Positions 26,525 through 36,381 of a DNA stretch of 64,000 nt are shown in pieces. The stretch's first letter is position 1. Each line of letters starts with the position of its first letter. The DNA comes from Todiramphus chloris collaris (taxonomy: Eukaryota; Chordata; Aves; Coraciiformes; Alcedinidae), in the NCBI GenBank assembly GCA_025345505.1, contig JANVCC010009943.1, forward strand, positions 55,138 through 119,137. Reading direction: 5' to 3'. Both the position numbers and the translations under genes were made by a program. Below the pieces are notes generated by a model that did not search any database, was not told where the DNA came from, and worked only from the letters and a program-made list of their open reading frames with translations.

Positions 26525-26993
26525 TTTTTTGTCATGAACATCATTATTGAAAGAATGAAGGAAAAAAAACAATAAAAAATGTACTGAGGAAAGAGGGGTT
26601 TTGCCTTCATATTGGCTGAGATGTTTTCCTGTAATTCTTCTTATTTGTTTTCTCTGACCTTCTGTTTCCTGGTGGTGTAGACCGTGAAGGTCCAGACACA
26701 GACCTGCATGACATAGTTCCTCTTTAGACTAAGTCTGCAATACTTTGAGAGGATCAAGAGTACATGTCAACATACGGCTGACCACGCCAGCTCTGGTCTA
26801 AGGGCCAGTAAACCAAGAATCCTATCTCATAAACTTTTTTAAGAGATATGACGAATTCAAGCCTAGAACTTGTTTTTGTACTGATGGTTAAGGTTAATAC
26901 TTTCTTTGCAAGCGGTTAAACTTTATGAAGCATATGTGACGCATTACCATCCATCAGACACTGAAGAGGAGATATGTTATCTGTCATACCCAC

Positions 26994-27088
26994 CTTGGGG
27001 CACTGGTACAACTTTGAAAGACCTTTAACATTGCTGAGCACTTTCCCAGGGTTACTAGATTTCACAAGCTTGGTTGAAGACAAAGTCA
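26994..27088 (-). CDS. Candidate penultimate exon, minus strand
   Basis: The acceptor is TGTCTCCTTCAG and the donor CCCCAAG|GTGGGT. It is 95 nt: two bases, then 31 codons reading TLSSTKLVKSSNPGKVLSN to KLYQCPK. It is entered from phase 1 and ends in phase 0, so it joins both neighbours (29320-29418 and 25720-25926) in frame. The product looks basic and Ser/Lys-rich. I recognise no domain. Confidence 0.45.
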
Positions 27089-29319
27089 CTGAAGGAGACA
27101 CAAGGAGGCTTATCAGGTCAATTAATGGGGAAATTACTTATAAATTACATTCATTCCAGACAGCCTAAAGATTGCATTTTAAGTCTTGCATGAAACAGAG
27201 AAAATGCCAAATATCAACCACTTCTTTGAGGTCTTCTAATTAAATATTCACCAAAATGACTTTGATATCAAGCGCATGTCCAATTATCAAATCTAAGAGG
27301 AAAATATAATGTTTAGAGTGAACCCATCATCAAAACATATACAGAAAGTCAAATACCCCTCTTCCTATGAGACTGAGTAGAAAAAAGCCTTTCCACAAGC
27401 CAAAAGCTATGAGAAATGAAACAATCCTTTAGGAAAGGATGCCAATTAGAATAATTACACAGTGCACTAGAGTTAATTTGTTCTGCTCACTGCAACTAGA
27501 CTAAGCTGCATTTGCAAACTGCCATCTATGTACAGAGTTTTTATGTACATTTTGTTTTAATGCTTACCTCTGAAAGGGACATTTTCTTTTCCTTTCTCTG
27601 TAGTGTAATATTGGAGCTGTGTCACCTTGTCAAACAGCACAGATTTAGATACTACTTACAACACCCCGACATTATACCATGCAAAACATGATGAAACTGT
27701 TGTCATTTGATTAGTTAGGAGTGATGAGCTTACAGTAGTATATTAAATTATGCCTGTAACAGGACACACAGAAAACAAAAGAAATATTACATTTCCATGC
27801 AGTTTAAAAGTCTTTCAAGATAAGTCTTTCCAGTCTGAAAACTTAGAATCATCACAAATATTTTGAAAATAGCAGAAATTTTGAGTGAGGATATCTGCAA
27901 TAAAACTTTTACAAGAATATTCTTTAAATTGTTTTTTGTTAGAATGTGAAGCAAACAAGCACACTGATAAAAGCAGTTTCTTCTTAAGATTTTTTTTTAT
28001 AATATGTAAATTTAGAAAAGCAGATTTCATTGCTGCTGTTAAAAACAAAACAAAACAAACAAACAAACAAATTGAATATTTATTCCAGAAAATGTGTTTT
28101 TCCTGATAGAGATTTGAATGTCTTTCACCTCTCACAGTGTTTTAACTACATTTGATTCTACTTTATGGGAATTTGATTCTTCAGTCATCAACACTTCCCC
28201 AAAAGGCAGGATTTTCTTTTATAATGAAAAAGAAATTATGAGAATATTTTTACCTTGCAACATTGTTTCACATTGTATTTTGCAAAGATGTCTCCCCAGT
28301 TTCTAAAAGGAAATATCCACACTGCCATTGCCTCCCCTGCTGAGAAAAGTTTTAGTGCTAGGTTTTAGTTCCAGGTTCTTACCTCACTGCATTTCCTTCA
28401 GCAGGACCAGGATGTCACAGCTTGTTGTCTGCTTGGGTTCAGATGGGCTCATGGAGACACCTGAACTTCATGGCCACAAGTACCCTCCAACAGAGCACAA
28501 GCTAAGAGTTTTCTCTGGAAGAAAACAGCCAGGAGAAAAACTCAAAAGCTAAGTGCTTTTCTGACAATGATTGCTTTGGTTTTTCTCCAGTCTTACAGAC
28601 CATATTTCAGGTAACTCAGCAGCACCAGTTTGCAAGTACAGAGGCACGATTTATTCATTTTTGAACATTTTAAGAGGCATCCTGTGACTATGTTGCTGCA
28701 GCCAAAGTACCAACTTTAGAGAAATAACTGCTGCTCAGTTTCTTCTATACAGGGTCCTTAAGAACAAAGCCTTTAATGTGGAGCAAACCTTCTACTTACA
28801 GCTGTGGATCATCAAATACTTCAATTCTTTATATCAGTCTTACCCCAGCATCAGTATTGGCATCTTTCAGTCTCTAATATATTAATTGCAAGTGGTCAGT
28901 CTAAAAGTCAAAAGACTACATGAGGTAAGACATCAGTTTCCCTGCACCCAAACTGCTTTCATGCAGTTTTTCCAGGTCAGTAACAGACACAAAGCCATGG
29001 GAACAAATATGTGTTAAATTGTGTCCTCTACAGAACATGCTCTTTCCTCCCAAAATGTGAACATTCAGTGAGAAACTAAGGGGCAAGTATAGAAAAAGAA
29101 ATACCAGGAGCAGTAGCAAGACCAGGACCCATTGTCCTGAACATACAGTTTTTATGCTGAAATTCATTCTATTGCAGTAATTAAGGAAGACAAATGGCAG
29201 AAGAAATGAAGACAAAGATTGAAGTGATATGCTCAGAGGCATAAAACTTAAGACAAACGGAGCCTAACGTGTCCTCACTCTCCAGACAGGACACTCTTTG
29301 GACACCACTGTAATTCTAC
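27089..29319. other. Putative intron
   Basis: AT-rich sequence with an AAAC-type short repeat near 28045-28072. No mobile element or further exon is supported here. Confidence 0.4.
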
Positions 29320-29418
29320 CTATCAATGCAGCTAATTTCAAGGGCAGGTTATTAGGTGAAACACACCACTGATCTGCCAACCTCATTTCTGCATGAAGTT
29401 TAACATCCGTAGCTTCCA
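29320..29418 (-). CDS. Candidate internal exon, minus strand
   Basis: 99 nt between the acceptor TTTGCTGAACTCAG and the donor GATAG|GTAGAA. It has 32 codons reading EATDVKLHAEMRLADQWCV then SPNNLPLKLAALI, plus flanking split bases (phase 1 to phase 1). The composition is ordinary soluble protein. It joins the next exon by a split Val codon. A 568-bp LTR lies just upstream in the preceding intron. Confidence 0.45.
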
Positions 29419-29544
29419 CTGAGTTCAGCAAATATGAAAAGGTACAGAGCAGCTTGGATGATGAGAGAACAGTGAGACAAGAGATTATCTCTTCCATTTC
29501 TTAAGGATGCCATCAGAGATTTAATAAGTGACATAATAATAATG

Positions 29545-30112
29545 TGTATTGGGTCTCACTGAGCTGGAGTTAATTTTCCCCAAAGTAGCCCTCCCAGTGC
29601 TGTGCTTTGCCTTGAGGTCTGGAAAGGTGCTGATAACACACCCGTGCTGTGGCTGCTGCTGGGCAGGGCTCAAACAACAAAAATTTAATGTTGAATTTTT
29701 TCAACATTCCCCCTACAGTGGGATGGGGTGGACAAGATCATGGGAGGGGGCACGACTGGGACGGCTGACCCAAACTGACCAAAGGGATATTCCAGGTGTC
29801 AGCTGAACTACAAAATCTGGGAAAAGGAGGAGGAGTGGGGGCATCAGCTTGTCCTCCAGAGCAACTGCTATGTGTTTGGAGCCCTGCTTCCCAAAAAGGG
29901 CCAGACATCGCCTGCTGATAGCAAGTAAAGAATAAAACTTTGTTTTCTTTTGCTTCTGTGTGTGGCATTGCTTTGATTCTTCATTAAACTACTTTTGTCT
30001 TGGCCTATGGTTTCATCTTATTTTCTTCCCCCTGGCCCAGCTGAGAGGAGGAGGGGAAGTGATAGAGTGGCTGGGTGGGGACCTGGTGTCCAGACAAGGT
30101 CAAACCACCACA
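29545..30112 (+). mobile_element. Solo LTR, ERVL-type, with 5-bp target duplication
   Basis: A 568-bp element with TG...CA ends (TGTATTGGGTCTCAC to ACAAGGTCAAACCACCACA), flanked by TAATG at 29540-29544 and 30113-30117. Internal landmarks of the avian ERVL-type LTR are AGTTAATTTTCCCC near the start, CTGACCAAAGGGATATTCCA in the middle, an AATAAAAC signal near 29931, and GTGATAGAGTGG near the end. No internal retroviral sequence is attached, so it is a solo LTR left by recombination. The intact target duplication and TG/CA ends suggest moderate age. Confidence 0.9.
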
Positions 30113-30667
30113 TAATGATACAGTGCTTGTGAAATTCCTGGTCATTAACCTCCCCTGCCAATTGTAAAGTGGAAAATCTTCGTTGTTACTATTAACAGAA
30201 CAGTACATAGAAATAATGCTTATTAAACTAGTCACACTGAAAATATGTGAACACACGCAGGTGCTGAAGCTCGAGTGTGCTGTCTCTGCCTCTGCAGCGG
30301 GACTGCAACATGGCTGTGCAAAATTCCACTGCTCTCAGGTGGGTGGGATATCCCATCCAGTCAGCAGTTGTGTGTAGGAGGACATGGGTCTTCTGTAGGT
30401 CCTCTGTTATGTCTGCCAATACTACACGGACATGTATGTTTACAAAGCCTGGTGCCCCTGTGAGAAACTCCAGGATTCCCTCTGGTCAACCTTTCATGTT
30501 GCAAAAAGATGGTCTGTTGTTTCATAGTTATGAAGAAACCCTTTCTCTCTTTCAAAGCCCTCTGAGGTCACTATTTTATTGAATAAAAAGGCTGTTGGCA
30601 TCACCATGTTGCTGATATTGTAAGGGGAACTTGGTAACTGAATTTCTTTTAACCTGACCTGTGACAC

Positions 30668-30729
30668 CTTCCCTGGGATTCAGAGAGCTCTGGTACACTG
30701 CCCTGATCTCCAGCATTACTTCAGGATAG
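30668..30729 (-). CDS. Candidate internal exon, minus strand, ambiguous acceptor
   Basis: The strongest acceptor is TTTGTATTTCCAG, and the donor is GGGAAG|GTGTCA. The open frame reads YPEVMLEIRAVYQSSLNPRE. With this acceptor the exon is entered from phase 2. The upstream candidate at 31486-31579 ends in phase 1 and would require a weaker AG eleven bases inside (start 30718). The 3' end (phase 1) fits the exon at 29320-29418. Confidence 0.35.
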
Positions 30730-30772
30730 CTGGAAATACAAAGATTTAATGGAGAAGAAGCCAAGAAGGCAT

Positions 30773-31340
30773 TGTCATAGAGGGACCCACAAACTAAACA
30801 GCTGCTGCTAGCCAAAATTGAGTTTATTGCAACCGAAGTTGCCCAGCACTCCTTTGGACCTAGTACAAGTTCAGATGTCTGTTGGGAATTAAGTACTACA
30901 CAAATTTGTAAACCCTATGGAAAGAAGAACCAAAATGGGCATACTCACTCACCAAGGGGAAACCTCCCACACCAGAGTGCCCAAGACACCACTCACATAA
31001 AATGTGGGCAAGACCCACTCAATCCATGGAGACTTACTTAATCTGTGGCAGTGCCCATGGATGGCGTGTTCAAGGGGATGGTCTGACTGCCAGACCTGCT
31101 GCTCTGCCAAGAACTAGATCCTTTGGCTCTTAGGCAGGACCCTATTTATTTCCCAGTTAAGGGTGTGCTGTGGTCATTCTGACTGGTTTAGGGGACAAGA
31201 CGAGAGAAAACACAGACAAGCGCAGCCCCTGAACCTGTTTACTAAAGGTTCCAGACCCTGAGGTGCCAGTTAAGCACTATGAGGTGCAGCTTAATGGCCG
31301 AGGGGTCAAACTGCTCTGGCTGAGGCACCAAAATGGTTCA
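30773..31340 (-). mobile_element. Unclassified LTR-like segment, boundaries uncertain
   Basis: GC-richer than its surroundings. On the minus strand it has an AATAAA (plus-strand TTTATTG at about 30824) next to AACTTCGGTTGC, an arrangement like the R/U5 region of an LTR. I found no convincing TG...CA ends or target duplication and cannot assign a family. Confidence 0.3.
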
Positions 31341-31452
31341 GCACACCCTGTCTGCTTTGTCTGTTCCGTTGCTACACCTGCCACAGGCATCTGCACCAAG
31401 TCTTTGTTTACACCACTTCTCAGAGATTCTACTCAAGTAAACAGAAAGGCAA

Positions 31453-31480
31453 ACAAAAAAAAAAAAAGGGGGGGGGGGGA
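31453..31480. repeat. Poly-A / poly-G homopolymer
   Basis: An A-run followed by about twelve G. It lies directly next to the donor end of the candidate exon at 31486, so local sequence accuracy matters there. Confidence 0.9.
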
Positions 31481-31485
31481 AATAC

Positions 31486-31579
31486 CAATTCTGGTGCCCT
31501 TTCTGGGTTTTGCAGATATGGTATGCTCTGCCAGTAGTTCACAGCTAAGTCTCCCACTGACCATAACTGTTTCATCAAC
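31486..31579 (-). CDS. Candidate internal exon, minus strand
   Basis: The acceptor GAGATTTCCTTTAG is strong. It is followed by 31 open codons reading VDETVMVSGRLSCELLAEHT then ISAKPRKGTRI, plus one base (phase 0 to phase 1). The donor AATTG|GTATTT is weak and abuts a homopolymer. A better-looking donor (ATG|GTCAGT) lies six codons in and would give a much shorter exon. Confidence 0.35.
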
Positions 31580-32362
31580 CTAAAGGAAATCTCAGTGTCT
31601 TAAAGTCAGACATGCCCAGCTGATTCCTATAGTTTGCTTAGAAGAAGAGGGTCCAGCTGGATCATCTAGCAGGCACTTCTGGCTTTAAACTTCTTTACTC
31701 CTAATTAAATCATAATTAGGCAAAGCATACGATTACTGCAGCCAACAATCAGAGAAACAGCAGCTAGTCAGCCTGTTTCAGTCCTGCTTTAGGAACCTAA
31801 TGTGCTATTAATCCTAATGTCTGTTTACTCTATCACCCTATGCTCTGATTAGAGAAACCTGCCAGAGCATGGGAGCTCAGTGAATTGGACAAATATTTTG
31901 ACATCAGGTCCAAGCAGGCTTGGCTCCCTCAGTCACCTGGAAATCTCAGTTAAAACAACCGTATTCTGTCACGTTTCCTAGAGAACCTTTGCCCAGATGA
32001 AGGATTGATTCATTGATTTCCAGCACCCTTTTCCTCAACAGGGGTCACTGTCTTTAGGCCTCTTGAAAGTAACATCTTCTAAATGCCATACAGAAGAAAG
32101 CCAGGAGCTGGGTACTGACCAAATAAAAAGATATGTCCCATCCAGGTCAAAAAAGCTACTTTCCCCTTACCATAGACCTTCAACTGTTCTTGGAATTGGA
32201 GTACATTACAGCTTACATCTTGTAAGCTTTAATTAAAATTTAAATTAAAGAAATCTACATTAGTTGTGGCTTCATGAAAGACCAACACAATTTCTGAAAA
32301 CTGCCTATTTACATCTTGGCAATACAGGTGTTTTATGACCTCAGCTGGGATCAAGAGCATAC
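31580..32362. other. Putative intron
   Basis: Two further short open segments with an AG acceptor occur here (minus strand, about 32171-32222 and 31995-32068). Neither fits the phase of its neighbours, so I leave them out. Confidence 0.35.
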
Positions 32363-32449
32363 ATTAGAGAGACTTTCCCAGTCACATCCATGTCTGACAC
32401 ACTCCTTCATTTCATGGAGCACTTGCAGAGCACGATAATGAGATATCTT
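32363..32449 (-). CDS. Candidate internal exon, minus strand
   Basis: 87 nt after the acceptor AATCTTTCCCAG: 29 codons, phase 0 to phase 0, reading KISHYRALQVLHEMKECV then RHGCDWESLSN. The other two frames close within the segment. The donor AAT|GTATGC is sub-optimal. The sequence suggests an amphipathic helix with conserved-looking Cys and Trp. Confidence 0.4.
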
Positions 32450-32858
32450 CTGGGAAAGATTTAACCAAAACCTACATTTCAAAGACTCTTGTAACATACT
32501 TCACCTGCTACACCCTTTCAGTCCACAGGAACAGTTTAGGGTCAATCTAAGGTAAAACACCCTGAATGTGCATAATGTGAAAGTCAGCCCTAAATGTTTT
32601 TCTGTGCAGACCTACTCCTTTTGCCCTGCAATACCTACTAATGTAGAAATACACTTGTTTTACTTCTGGTCAGCATAGTCCTGTCTTGACTTGGGCCACA
32701 GCCATAGTTTCCTAAAACACAGATAGTAGGATAGTACTATGCTTACTACCTATAGATAATAATTATGAAAAAACCCTGCCTCAGTGTATTGCTTGTCAAG
32801 ACTAGCAGTTGGAATAATGGTGCTACTGTCAGACCAAAATGCTGTTGTCCAATATTAC

Positions 32859-32908
32859 CGAAGGCAGTTTCCAGCACTTTTTGACAAGACTGCCAACATC
32901 AAGCACAG
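32859..32908 (-). CDS. Candidate short exon (50 nt), minus strand
   Basis: The acceptor is AAACATTTTTCAG and the donor CTTCG|GTAATA. Read from phase 1 it gives VLDVGSLVKKCWKLPS and ends in phase 0, joining both neighbours (34788-34875 and 32363-32449). A second open frame (LCLMLAVLSKSAGNC) cannot join the upstream exon. Confidence 0.35.
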
Positions 32909-33051
32909 CTGAAAAATGTTTCTGTACTCAATCCAGTGTTCCTCTGTTGGCCTTTTTTACAACTTTTTTTAGTGAAACAGGGTGTGTTTTTTTGTTTCAT
33001 GAAAATCTTTTGGATTAGTCCCTCATAGTCTAAATTACCTTTTGAGGACTT

Positions 33052-33587
33052 TGCTAGGTTGACCCCAGATGGCAACTGAGCCCCCACCCAGATGCTTTAT
33101 CACTCCTTGCCAGAAGGATGGGGAAGAGAATCAGAAGGACAAAAGCTCATGGAGTGAGATAAAGACCATGTAACAAATGAAGGAATAAACTTTCCTAATA
33201 AAAGGAAAGAACCAAAACCTGATGCAAAGGCAATCACTCACCAACTTCCAGCAGCAGACTGGTGCCCCATCATTCTCCAAGCAATGGCTACTTTGGAAAA
33301 ATCTTTCCAGTTCCTGTGGTTTTATTGTTGAGTACGGTGTCATATGCTACAGAATATCTCCTTGCTCACATTGAGACAGCTGTCCCAGCTGTGCCAAACC
33401 CCAGCATCTTGCGCAACCCCCACCTTCTCACTGAGCGAACAGAGAGAAACAAAGATGTTGATGCTTTGCAAGCACTGTTCAGCAGCAGCTGAAACGTTGG
33501 TGAGCTGTCAATGCTGATTTGGTCACAGCTCTTAAACACGGACCTGTTTGGGCTGTTAAAAAGAAAGCTCCAACCCAATATAGTACA
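33052..33587 (-). mobile_element. Solo LTR, ERVL-type, minus strand
   Basis: The plus strand starts TGCTAGGTTGACCCC, the reverse of the GGTCAACC...CA end of the avian ERVL-type LTR, and continues with TTTATCACTCC. In the middle, GTTTTATTGTTGAGTA and GAGACAGCTGTCCCAGCTGTG are hallmarks of the same LTR type. It ends near CCCAATATAGTACA. No internal region is attached and no clear target duplication is visible. It looks older than the LTR at 29545. Confidence 0.8.
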
Positions 33588-33663
33588 GTAACCTTAATTT
33601 CTGTTTTAACACTCTTGTCACAGAAGTTTTTAACCAGGTGTTTTTAAAATTTGCCGAGGAGTG

Positions 33664-34280
33664 TGTCAGAGACAGTGACAAGGGCGGTGTAGTGTATGCC
33701 TCAACATTGCTGTATCAGTGTAAACAGACTGAAAACTGCAAACTGGACGATGGTTTGTCCGAGGGGATGACAAAGCAACCTGGCTCTATCACTGGGGACA
33801 GGCTCCAAACCATGAACTGGACCACAGCTCGTCAGAAATGGCGCCTTATCCGTGTGGAAAGCTGCCATTGCTCCCCTACGTATGAGCCCAGAACCAGGGC
33901 CTGGAAGACTGAGGGGTCCTGAGACCCCTGAAACCCACCTGAGGCCCCTCAGAGACGGTGTTGGGCATGCGTGCCACTGCCAGGTGGTGGGTGCGATAAG
34001 CAGGACAGTCCCCGATAAAAGAGCAGGAGCCATGAACATCGGATGGAACATTCTTCCACTGGACCTGAAAGCACATTGGACTGACGGGACTCCACAGATC
34101 CATGGTGGTAGCTATCTCAACTGACTCGTCCTTCCTTTCCTTTCTCTCTTTCTCTCTCTTCTTTGCGAACTTTTGTTGGGCAAATAAATCCACTTGGCAC
34201 TCTGAGTCCGTTTTGAGTCTTAATTCTGTTCCCAATAATATGAACAAAATCTCGCTCTGTTTTATGACCAGCACGCGACA
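33664..34280 (+). mobile_element. Solo LTR, 617 bp, with 5-bp target duplication, family not assigned
   Basis: Ends are TGTCAGAGACAG and CACGCGACA, flanked by GAGTG at 33659-33663 and 34281-34285. A TATA-like GATAAAAGAG lies near 34013. A pyrimidine-rich run at about 34130-34165 precedes an AATAAA at about 34183. This is the promoter, poly-A-signal layout of an LTR. It differs in sequence from the ERVL-type LTRs nearby. It is CpG-rich relative to its surroundings and well preserved, suggesting it is relatively young. Confidence 0.88.
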
Positions 34281-34457
34281 GAGTGTAATACCCAGTGAGA
34301 TTGTCATTTGTGTATTTGACGCATCTTAATTGCTTTTAACTCAGTCACATACAGACAGACAACTTCTGTCAACATATATAGTCACTCTGTTAGTTTAGTG
34401 ACCCCAGGAGTTCTTAGGTACCTGAACTTTCAAGGAATTTCAAAAGAAGATGATAGT

Positions 34458-34604
34458 AGTTGCCATTCCTGGAAACATTTAAATGGCATGTGAACCTGGT
34501 GCTTAGGGACATGGTTTAGCGGTGAACTTGCAGTGTGGGGTCTAAGGTTGGACTAAATGATCTTGAAGGTCTCTTCTAACCAAAGACATTCTGTGATTCT
34601 GTGA
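34458..34604 (+). mobile_element. CR1 LINE 3' tail fragment
   Basis: About 145 bp of CR1 3' UTR: CCATTCCTGGAAACATTTAA, GACATGGTTTAGCGGTGAAC, GATCTTGAAGGTC and the terminal ATTCTGTGATTCTGTGA. It is extremely 5'-truncated. Confidence 0.9.
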
Positions 34605-34787
34605 TAATCATCTGGGAAAAGCAGAGGCTATTTTGAGGAAAGAAAACAGCACCACCCTTCTTGAAGCATTTCAGTGTGGACATAATAAGTCAAAACTCAA
34701 CACTATGTTGAACACTGGAATCTGTCAGTAAGAGTAAAAGAAGACACCAGTTGTAAAAGGGTGTATTATAAATGATGCATGAGATAC

Positions 34788-34875
34788 CAGTCATGTTGAT
34801 GTTAAAATTAGAGCTGGTCTTTAACATTTCACAGAGGACAAAGAAATGTGTACTTCTGTAACTGAATTCCTGACA
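34788..34875 (-). CDS. Candidate internal exon, minus strand
   Basis: The acceptor GCTTGTCCTGCAG is strong and the donor ACTG|GTATCT fair. 29 codons read CQEFSYRSTHFFVLCEMLK then TSSNFNINMT, from phase 0 to phase 1. The other frames close within the segment. It joins 36304-36381 upstream and 32859-32908 downstream in frame. Two solo LTRs lie in the intron just downstream. Confidence 0.42.
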
Positions 34876-35727
34876 CTGCAGGACAAGCAATGGCTGCTTC
34901 TGACAGGAATACTACCTGTAAGGAAACATAAGAAGGCACTTAATCATTTCCATAAGTGTTCTCATCACTTGAGACAACAGAAAGCATTCAGGTTTTTTTG
35001 CCCTTCTCTGTCCTCATTTTCATGAGCTTTCAGAGAACTGACAGGTTTGTCCACTCCACAAGAGATTTTCGACACCATTCTTAATTAGAGCATTAGTGCT
35101 AGACAGGTAGTCAGAAAGAAGCTCAGGGTCAAAATCACACATTCAATGAAATCTACGCTCTTCTAAATCCTGTAAGACCTCTGCACAAATCTTATGGAAG
35201 TTGGCTTCTTGACACTGGAGTTATTGTACATTAGGGTATATTTAATTGTAAATCTTAATGGCTAGATACCGTGGCTACTGTGTAGAGTCTCTCCCTCATA
35301 AAAGATGTGCATTTACTTGTCCTTATTGGTTGTACACAGGTACAATTAAAACTCAAGTCTTATTCAAAGAACTTACACTCTAAGTGTGAGAAGGGAACAG
35401 ATAGACCCAAGAAAGAGTAAAGAAGCAGTGAGAGGGTTGTATGAGTCACAGCTGAGCAAAGAGATCTGACTGCCTACAGGAAAAAAAAAGAGGAAAAAAA
35501 GAGGAAAATAAAGAGTATTCGTTACCTTCCTTATCTCATTCATAGAGAACATTATGATTCTGTCCAGTAAGAATTTCCCAGTGGGAAGCTTTTTTTCAGA
35601 GTCGTCTCACATGTTACATAGAATCAAAAACTGTTAGTGCTTCTGAAAATACTGCTTTTAACACACTGTGGGTATTAAATAGGCAATGTGATTATTTTGA
35701 TAAAGGATCATGTGAAAGGTTGAGGGA
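34876..35727. other. Putative intron
   Basis: Unique AT-rich sequence. A minus-strand open segment near 35.05-35.13 kb (ELLSDYLSSTNALIKNG) has an acceptor but no donor in the required phase, so it is not called. Confidence 0.35.
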
Positions 35728-36263
35728 AGTGATTCTTCCATTCTACTTGCTCTTGTGAGAGCCCACCTTCAGTACAGTGCACATTTCTGGGGTCCCCAGC
35801 ACAAGAAAATCATGGACCTGTTAGAGCAGGTACAGAGGAGGGCCAGGAAAATGACCAGAGTGCTGGAGCACCTCTCCTTTGATGAAAGGCTGGGAGAGTG
35901 GGGGCTGTTCAGCTTGGAGAAGAGAAGGCTCCAGGAAGACCTTATTGTGGCCTTCCAATATACAAAAGAGGCTTGAAAGAAACATGGAGAGAGAATTTCT
36001 ACCAAGGCCTGAAGTAACAGGACAAGAAATAGCAGTTTTAAACAGAAAAATGGTAGATTTAGACTAGAGAGAAGAAAATTTTTTACAATAAGAGTGATGG
36101 GACACGGGAACAAGTTGTCCAGAGAATTTGTGATGCCCCATCTGTGGGAGTGTTCAAGATCAGGTTGGATGGAGCTTTGAGATGTCTCTGCCTGCAGTGG
36201 GGATTTGAACTAGATGATCTTTAAAGTTCCTATCTGAATGAGACCTTTCCATGATTCCGTGTA
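35728..36263 (+). mobile_element. CR1 LINE, 5'-truncated
   Basis: RT C-terminal region and 3' UTR: plus-strand [35 protein letters not shown] and [17 protein letters not shown], then a frame change, then the tail CATGATTCCGTG. Moderately diverged and dead. It sits in a putative intron of the minus-strand gene. Confidence 0.92.
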
Positions 36264-36303
36264 ACATGTGAGGTCTTTCACAGTGTATAAAAATATACTC
36301 TAC

Positions 36304-36381
36304 CTGTCTGCTCTTAGGTTTTCTCACGGTGTAGAAATCCTGAGTACATTGTGCAATGTGCGACATCATCGCCAAGAGAAG
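36304..36381 (-). CDS. Candidate internal exon, minus strand
   Basis: 78 nt, 26 codons, phase 0 to phase 0, reading LLLAMMSHIAQCTQDFYTV then RKPKSRQ. The acceptor is ATCAAACTGTAG and the donor GACAG|GTAGAG is strong. It lies only 40 bp from the CR1 tail at 36263. The other two frames stop. A plus-strand open frame also overlaps this region (36356-36553), so strand assignment is not certain. Confidence 0.4.

Noticed and set aside
26012-26610. Long frames of unknown residues
   Set aside because: They run through the N gap and carry no information.
32171-32222. Minus-strand open segment LQDVSCNVLQFQEQLKVY
   Set aside because: Good donor (CTATG|GTAAGG), but neither end phase fits the adjacent candidates.
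33701-34307. Minus- and plus-strand frames of 90-143 codons
   Set aside because: They lie within the LTR at 33664-34280 and are incidental to it.
35051-35130. Minus-strand open segment ELLSDYLSSTNALIKNG
   Set aside because: It has an acceptor but no donor in the phase required by the neighbouring candidate exons.
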